Part shown: piece after piece, positions 21,616 to 25,922 of the stretch
Numbering within the stretch: the stretch's first letter is position 1
How the letters are laid out: every line of letters begins with the position of its first letter
Assembly (NCBI GenBank): GCA_900543525.1
Contig: UQRS01000029.1
Location: 1 to 25,922, forward strand
Source of the DNA: an uncultured Oscillospiraceae bacterium
GTDB taxonomy: Bacteria; Bacillota; Clostridia; Oscillospirales; Acutalibacteraceae
DNA: 25,922 nucleotides
Reading direction: 5' to 3'
Translations under genes and position numbers: made by a program
The notes under the pieces: generated by a model
What the model was told of the DNA's origin: nothing
What the model saw: the letters and a program-made list of their open reading frames with translations, nothing else
Database searches by the model: none

Positions 21616-22656
21616 ATGAGCAGCAACAGTTTCTCGGAGAGTTATAAGGCGGCCGGTGTGGACGTGACGGCCGGATACCGCGCGGTTGAGCTGATGAAAA
21701 GCCATGTAGCCTCGACCAACATACCGGGCGTTTTGTCGGGAATCGGCGGCTTTGGCGGCCTGTTCAAGCCGGATTTTTCCGGCATGGAGGAGCCGGTGCT
21801 GGTCTCCGGCACGGACGGGGTCGGTACCAAGCTGAAGATCGCGTTTTTGATGGACAAGCACGACACGGTCGGCATCGACTGCGTGGCCATGTGCGCCAAC
21901 GACGTGGCCTGCGCCGGCGCGCAGCCTCTCTTCTTCCTCGATTATATTGCGGTGGGCAAAAATCTGCCGGAAAAGGTTGCGGATATCGTGGCCGGTGTTG
22001 CGGCCGGTTGCCGCCAGGCCGGCTGCGCCCTCATCGGGGGCGAAACGGCCGAGATGCCCGGCTTTTACCCGGTGGATGAGTATGATCTGGCCGGATTCTG
22101 CGTTGGTATGGCCGACCGCTCTAAAATCATTGATGGCAGCAAGGTGCGCCCGGGCGACGCGATTGTCGCGGTGGCCTCCTCCGGCGTGCATTCCAACGGC
22201 TTTTCGCTGGTGCGGAAGGTCTTTGACGTGAATGAGGTAAATCTGAAGGTTTATGTCGACGAGCTGGGCATGACGCTGGGAGAGGCGCTGCTGACCCCGA
22301 CGAAGATTTATGTCAAGCCGTTGCTTGCTCTGATGCAGGCGGTGGAGGTTCGGGCGGTCTCCCACATTACGGGCGGCGGCTTTTATGAGAATATTCCGCG
22401 TATGCTTTCCGGCAGTGTCAACGCCGTGGTGGAGAAGGCGGCCGTCCGCGTCCTCCCGGTTTTTGATGTGCTGAAGGTGCGCGGCGGCATTCCGGAGCGG
22501 GATATGTACAACACCTTTAACATGGGCGTCGGCCTGATGTGCGTCGTCCCGGCCGATCAGGCGGACGAGGCTGTCCGCGTCCTGACCGACGCAGGAGAAA
22601 CGGCCTACATCGTCGGCGAAATTGCCGAGGGTGACGGCAGCGTGATTTTGAAATGA
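21616..22656 (+). CDS. purM: Phosphoribosylformylglycinamidine cyclo-ligase (AIR synthetase)
   Basis: Uses ATP to close the imidazole ring, converting FGAM to AIR. The 346-residue protein has the PurM fold marks VSGTDGVGTKLKIAF, IDCVAMCANDVACAGA, GGETAEMPGFY, ASSGVHSNGFSLVRK, LTPTKIYVKP and HITGGGFYENIPRML. The ATG at 21616 follows AAAGGAG with eight bases between. The in-frame GTG at 21607 lies inside that ribosome binding site and is rejected. It is probably co-transcribed with purE. A strong terminator follows immediately. Confidence 0.96.
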   Translation: MSSNSFSESYKAAGVDVTAGYRAVELMKSHVASTNIPGVLSGIGGFGGLFKPDFSGMEEPVLVSGTDGVGTKLKIAFLMDKHDTVGIDCVAMCANDVACAGAQPLFFLDYIAVGKNLPEKVADIVAGVAAGCRQAGCALIGGETAEMPGFYPVDEYDLAGFCVGMADRSKIIDGSKVRPGDAIVAVASSGVHSNGFSLVRKVFDVNEVNLKVYVDELGMTLGEALLTPTKIYVKPLLALMQAVEVRAVSHITGGGFYENIPRMLSGSVNAVVEKAAVRVLPVFDVLKVRGGIPERDMYNTFNMGVGLMCVVPADQADEAVRVLTDAGETAYIVGEIAEGDGSVILK

Positions 22657-22662
22657 TTTCTG

Positions 22663-22688
22663 AAAAAAGGGCCGCTGCGCCCTTTTTT
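22663..22688 (+). terminator. Intrinsic terminator between purM and purN
   Basis: AAAAAAGGGC (22663-22672) and GCCCTTTTTT (22679-22688) form a perfect 10-bp stem around the loop CGCTGC. The A- and T-rich base of the stem would also work leftward. It begins six bases after the purM stop and separates purE-purM from the downstream purine genes. Confidence 0.85.
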
Positions 22689-22739
22689 GTTACCGATGAT
22701 AATGCGGTTTGACGCCGACGGCCGTTTCGCTGCCGCTTT

Positions 22740-22786
22740 GCAGAAGGCGGCCGGAATTTTGAAAAAGAGTTGGCAAAGCCTTCTGC
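22740..22786 (+). repeat. 9-bp inverted repeat upstream of purN
   Basis: GCAGAAGGC (22740-22748) and GCCTTCTGC (22778-22786) match perfectly across 29 bases. The 222-bp purM-purN gap contains this structure but no clear promoter, so the structure may belong to a purN leader. Confidence 0.45.
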
Positions 22787-22878
22787 GGTAAACGACTGCG
22801 GAGATATGGGTGCACCCCGAGTGGCGGGCTTTTTTCGGCGCTTCATCGGCAAAGTTGGAAGGGAGCTTTCGCAATCTT

Positions 22879-23496
22879 ATGAATATTGCTGTTCTGGTCT
22901 CCGGCGGGGGGACAAATTTACAGGCGCTGATCGACGCCGCGCGGGAAGGCCGCCTCGGCTGCGGGCGGATATGCTGCGTCATCTCCAGCAAGCCGGGCGT
23001 ATACGCCCTCGAGCGAGCGGCGGCCGCCGGCCTTCCGGGGGAGGTGCTGCCGCCCCGCAGCTCCGGTGCCGATGTGGAGGAGGAGCTCCTCCGGCTGCTG
23101 GAAAAATACGATGTCGGGCTGGTCGTGCTGGCCGGCTTCCTCTCGATCCTTGGGGAGCGTGTGGTTCGCCGGTATGAGAATCGTATCATCAATGTGCATC
23201 CGGCCCTGATTCCCAGCTTCTGCGGCAAGGGGTTTTACGGCCTCCATGTGCATGAGGCCGCGCTGGACTACGGCGTGAAGGTGACCGGCGCCACGGTGCA
23301 TTTTGTAAACGAGGTGCCCGACGGCGGCGCCATTATTTTGCAAAAGGCGGTGGAGATTCTGCCAAACGACACGCCCGAAACCCTCCAGCGCCGCGTGATG
23401 GAGGAGGCCGAGTGGAAGCTCCTCCCCCGGGCGGTGCAGCTTTTCTGCGACGGAAAGCTGCGGGTCTTTGGCCGGCGGACGGAAATTCTGGAATAA
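22879..23496 (+). CDS. purN: Phosphoribosylglycinamide formyltransferase (folate-dependent)
   Basis: Transfers the formyl group of 10-formyl-tetrahydrofolate to GAR. The 205-residue enzyme begins MNIAVLVSGGGTNLQ, the family start. Catalytic residues are Asn105 and His107 in INVHPALIPSF, and Asp148 in VPDGGAII. The loop FCGKGFYGLHVHEAALDYG is the folate- and substrate-binding stretch. The ATG at 22879 was chosen on homology, although its GGAAGGGAG site lies some 12 bases upstream. An in-frame GTG at 22810 behind CGGAGAT would add 23 residues of doubtful value. It follows the purM terminator and needs its own promoter or read-through. Confidence 0.93.
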   Translation: MNIAVLVSGGGTNLQALIDAAREGRLGCGRICCVISSKPGVYALERAAAAGLPGEVLPPRSSGADVEEELLRLLEKYDVGLVVLAGFLSILGERVVRRYENRIINVHPALIPSFCGKGFYGLHVHEAALDYGVKVTGATVHFVNEVPDGGAIILQKAVEILPNDTPETLQRRVMEEAEWKLLPRAVQLFCDGKLRVFGRRTEILE

Positions 23497-23539
23497 AAAA
23501 TTCCCCTTACGCCGCTCTGGCGGCTGCACGAAAAAACTC

Positions 23540-23579
23540 CGCCTGTTCCCTCAAAAAACAGAGAACGGCGTTTGATTTT
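23540..23579 (+). terminator. Weak terminator-like hairpin after purN
   Basis: CGCC-T-GTTC (23540-23548) pairs with GAAC-GGCG (23563-23570) with one bulged base, followed by TTTGATTTTG. An A-run precedes it. It could reduce read-through into the next gene. Confidence 0.35.
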
Positions 23580-23609
23580 GTCGAAAAAAGAAAAAAAGGA
23601 GCGCGATTC

Positions 23610-24320
23610 ATGGAACTGCTACATCTGGACAAACTGCTGAAGGAAAATGCCTATCCCGGCCGCGGCATTGTCGCCGGCCTCACCCCCGACGGGAAGCAGG
23701 GGGTGTTTGCCTACTTCATCATGGGGCGGAGTGAGAACAGCCGCAACCGGGTTTTCGTCACCGACGGCGACGGCATCCGGACAGAGGCGTTCGACCCCTC
23801 CAAGCTGGCCGACCCTTCTCTGATCATTTATGCGCCGGTGCGGGTGCTGGATAATGCAACCGTCGTTACCAACGGCGACCAGACCGACACGGTGTATGCA
23901 TATCTGAAGCGTGGCGAGAGCTTTGAGGCCGCTTTGCGCACTCGCGCTTTTGAGCCGGACGCCCCCAATTTTACGCCCCGCATTTCAGCGCTCGGCCGGG
24001 TGAGCGGCGGGAAATTCAGCTATAAGCTCTCCATCCTCAAAAGTGCGGGAGACGGCGCCTCCTGCGAGCGGTTCTTCTATGAATACGATACGCCGGTCGC
24101 GGGGGAGGGGAGATTCATCCACACCTACCGCTGTGACGGCAATCCCATTCCTTCTTTTTGCGGGGAGCCGGAGCCGGTCGAAATCTCCGGCGAGATTGAC
24201 GCTTTCACCGAGATGGTGTGGAACAGCCTGAACAGCGACAACAAGGTGTCGCTGTTTGTGCGGTTCATCGACCTTGCTACCGGCGCGTGGGAAACCCGCA
24301 TTGTCAACAAGAACGTTTGA
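23610..24320 (+). CDS. PurO-like IMP cyclohydrolase
   Basis: Likely performs the last step of IMP synthesis, closing the ring of FAICAR. The 236-residue protein belongs to the IMP_cyclohyd (PurO-like) family, unrelated to the N-terminal domain of ordinary PurH. Family marks are YPGRGIVAGLTPDG, AYFIMGRSENSRNR, RTEAFDPSKL, DPSLIIYAPVRVL, VVTNGDQTDTVY, FEPDAPNFTPRIS, FFYEYDTPVAGEGRFIHTY and NSDNKVSLFVRFID. The ATG follows AAAGGAGCG. The upstream in-frame extension overlaps the purN end and is discarded. The next gene, 17 bp later, encodes the formyltransferase half, so together the two replace bifunctional PurH. Confidence 0.88.
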   Translation: MELLHLDKLLKENAYPGRGIVAGLTPDGKQGVFAYFIMGRSENSRNRVFVTDGDGIRTEAFDPSKLADPSLIIYAPVRVLDNATVVTNGDQTDTVYAYLKRGESFEAALRTRAFEPDAPNFTPRISALGRVSGGKFSYKLSILKSAGDGASCERFFYEYDTPVAGEGRFIHTYRCDGNPIPSFCGEPEPVEISGEIDAFTEMVWNSLNSDNKVSLFVRFIDLATGAWETRIVNKNV

Positions 24321-24337
24321 GGGAGGTTTTATCCATC

Positions 24338-25516
24338 ATGCAAAAAGAGATTGAACTGAAATACGGCTGCAACCCCAACCAGAAGCCGTCCAAAATTTTT
24401 ATGGCCGACGGCTCCGATCTGCCGATCGAGGTGCTCAACGGCCGCCCGGGCTATATCAACTTTCTGGACGCCTTCAACAGCTGGCAGCTGGTCAGTGAGC
24501 TGGCGGCGGCAACCGGGTATCCGGCGGCGGCCTCCTTCAAGCATGTCAGTCCGGCCGGTGCGGCCATCGGCCTGCCGCTGTCGGAGACACTGAAAAAGAT
24601 TTACTTTGTCGACGACCTGGAGCTGACGCCGATCGCCGCCGCCTACGCCAGAGCGCGGGGCGCCGACCGGATGTCCTCTTACGGAGATTGGGTCGCCCTC
24701 TCCGAGCCGTGCGACAAGGCGACCGCCACCCTCCTCGCGCGGGAGGTATCCGACGGCATCATCGCCCCCGGCTATACCGACGAGGCGCTCGAGATTTTGA
24801 AGTCCAAGCGCAAGGGCGGCTATAATGTGGTGCGGATCGACCCGGCCTACACTCCTGCGGCGGTCGAGCATAAGCAGGTCTACGGCGTCACCTTTGAGCA
24901 GGGGCGCAACGACCTGAAAATCGACGCCTCCATGCTGGAAAACTTCGTGACCGACGTCAGCGCTTTCCCGGAAGAGGCAAAGCTCGACCTCGTGATCGCG
25001 CTGATTACCTTGAAATACACGCAGTCCAACTCGGTCTGCTACGCCAAGGGAGGGCAGGCCATCGGCATTGGTGCCGGCCAGCAGTCGAGGATTCACTGCA
25101 CCCGCCTCGCCGGGAACAAGGCTGACATCTGGCACCTCCGCCAGCATCCGAAGGTGCTTGCGCTGCCGTTTAAGTCGGACATCCGCCGCCCCGACCGGGA
25201 CAACACCATCGACGTCTATATTTCGGAGGATTATGAGGACGTGCTGGCCGACGGCGCGTGGCAGCAGTTCTTCACCGCGCGGCCGGAGCCTCTGACGCGG
25301 GAGGAGAAGAAGGCTTTCCTCGCCGCAGTGACGGGTGTTTCGCTCGGATCGGACGCCTTCTTCCCGTTCGGGGATAATATCGAGCGGGCGAAGCGCAGCG
25401 GCGTTTCGTATATCGCACAGCCGGGCGGTTCGATCCGCGACGACAATGTGATCGAGACCTGCAACAAATACGGCATGGCCATGTGCTTTACCGGCATCCG
25501 GCTGTTCCACCACTGA
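24338..25516 (+). CDS. Stand-alone AICAR formyltransferase
   Basis: Transfers formyl from 10-formyl-tetrahydrofolate to AICAR, giving FAICAR. The 392-residue protein corresponds to the C-terminal domain of PurH only. The catalytic pair is Lys68-His69 in KHVSPAGAAIG. Other marks are SNSVCYAKGGQAIGIGAGQQSR, reported here in part as GQAIGIGAGQQSRIHC, plus SDAFFPFGDNIERA and QPGGSIRDD. No cyclohydrolase domain precedes it. The start MQKEIELKYGCNPNQK follows GGGAGG. The upstream in-frame extension covers the end of the PurO-like gene and is rejected. It is coupled closely to the cyclohydrolase gene, which suits a two-step channel to IMP. Confidence 0.93.
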   Translation: MQKEIELKYGCNPNQKPSKIFMADGSDLPIEVLNGRPGYINFLDAFNSWQLVSELAAATGYPAAASFKHVSPAGAAIGLPLSETLKKIYFVDDLELTPIAAAYARARGADRMSSYGDWVALSEPCDKATATLLAREVSDGIIAPGYTDEALEILKSKRKGGYNVVRIDPAYTPAAVEHKQVYGVTFEQGRNDLKIDASMLENFVTDVSAFPEEAKLDLVIALITLKYTQSNSVCYAKGGQAIGIGAGQQSRIHCTRLAGNKADIWHLRQHPKVLALPFKSDIRRPDRDNTIDVYISEDYEDVLADGAWQQFFTARPEPLTREEKKAFLAAVTGVSLGSDAFFPFGDNIERAKRSGVSYIAQPGGSIRDDNVIETCNKYGMAMCFTGIRLFHH

Positions 25517-25575
25517 GGTAGCCGGCGTTTTGCGGCTGTATTTCCAAGATTCGATGAAAGGCAGGCTTCCTGATT

Positions 25576-25922
25576 ATGAAAATTCTGATGGTGGGCGGCG
25601 GCGGCCGGGAGCACGCGCTGATTAAAGCCCTGAAAAAAAGTCCCCGGGTGGAGGAGATTCTCTGCGCCCCGGGTAACGGCGGCATTTCGCGCGACGCGAC
25701 CTGCTTCTCTGTGCCGGCAGACGATCTGGACGGTATGGTAGACCTCGCTTTGCGGGAAAAGGTCGACCTCGTTTTTGTCGCGCCGGACGATCCTCTGGCG
25801 GCCGGTATGGTCGATCGGATGGAGGCGGCGGGTATCCGCGCCTTCGGCCCCTCGGCCGCGGCGGCGCGGATTGAGGCCAGCAAGGTCTTTTCTAAAAACC
25901 TGATGAAAAAATACGGCATTCC
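25576..25922 (+). CDS. purD: Phosphoribosylamine-glycine ligase (partial, runs off the window)
   Basis: Joins glycine to phosphoribosylamine with ATP, the second step of purine synthesis. Only the first 115 codons are present, with no stop before the window edge. They show the N-terminal domain start MKILMVGGGGREHALIKAL, then CAPGNGGI and VDLVFVAPDDPLAAGMVD, and AFGPSAAAARIEASKVFSK leading toward the ATP-grasp domain. The region that usually reads VGPE reads VAPD. The ATG is homology-chosen, and the ribosome binding site is weak (AAAGGCAGG, well upstream). It lies 59 bp after the AICAR formyltransferase gene on the same strand. Confidence 0.92.
   Translation, partial: MKILMVGGGGREHALIKALKKSPRVEEILCAPGNGGISRDATCFSVPADDLDGMVDLALREKVDLVFVAPDDPLAAGMVDRMEAAGIRAFGPSAAAARIEASKVFSKNLMKKYGI

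Overview
The window looks like a chromosomal segment from a GC-rich, endospore-forming, anaerobic member of the Clostridia, most likely Oscillospiraceae-like. This is inferred from gene content, not from a database match. The markers are a YunB sporulation protein, DUF421 and DUF4363 membrane proteins, a DnaD plus DnaI-type helicase-loader pair, a GTP-type PEP carboxykinase, a YwlE-type phosphatase, citramalate synthase with short-form LeuC/LeuD, and a split PurH (stand-alone AICAR transformylase plus a PurO-like IMP cyclohydrolase). No tRNA, rRNA, CRISPR array, transposase or phage gene was seen.

Layout. Positions 1-547 hold a short partial frame, a 33-codon zinc-ribbon ORF and a SigA-type promoter. 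A rightward set follows: polA, a polysaccharide deacetylase, a YwlE-like phosphatase, rimI and tsaD (548-6037). pckG (6389-8170) has its own promoter, with a Rex-like operator lying between the -35 and -10. A patatin-like lipase follows (8533-9372). Three leftward genes, cimA, leuC and leuD (12932 down to 9486), form an isoleucine-precursor module with a long structured leader. An AraC-type regulator gene broken by an in-frame TGA covers 13285-14095. DUF421 and DUF4363 genes run leftward (15371-14251). yunB (15509-16210) and ligA (16384-18381) run rightward, and dnaD with the dnaI-like loader run leftward (20668-18597). The right end is a purine cluster: purE, purM, purN, the PurO-like gene, AICAR transformylase, and purD cut by the window edge.

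How the parts work together. polA and ligA serve gap filling and nick sealing. DnaD and the DnaI-like ATPase load replicative helicase. RimI and TsaD act in protein and tRNA modification. CimA with LeuCD can make 2-oxobutyrate precursors from pyruvate without threonine. The pur genes supply early, middle and final steps of IMP synthesis. Intrinsic terminators separate most units, and one lies inside the pur cluster between purM and purN.

For regulation, the sequence shows six SigA-like promoters with exact 17-bp spacers (polA, pckG, cimA, ligA, dnaD, purE). The less ordinary observations are the Rex-like operator at pckG, competing hairpins in the cimA leader, a promoter followed at once by a terminator upstream of ligA, the nonsense codon in the araC gene, and two very small candidate genes (112-213 on the plus strand, 8289-8480 on the minus strand).
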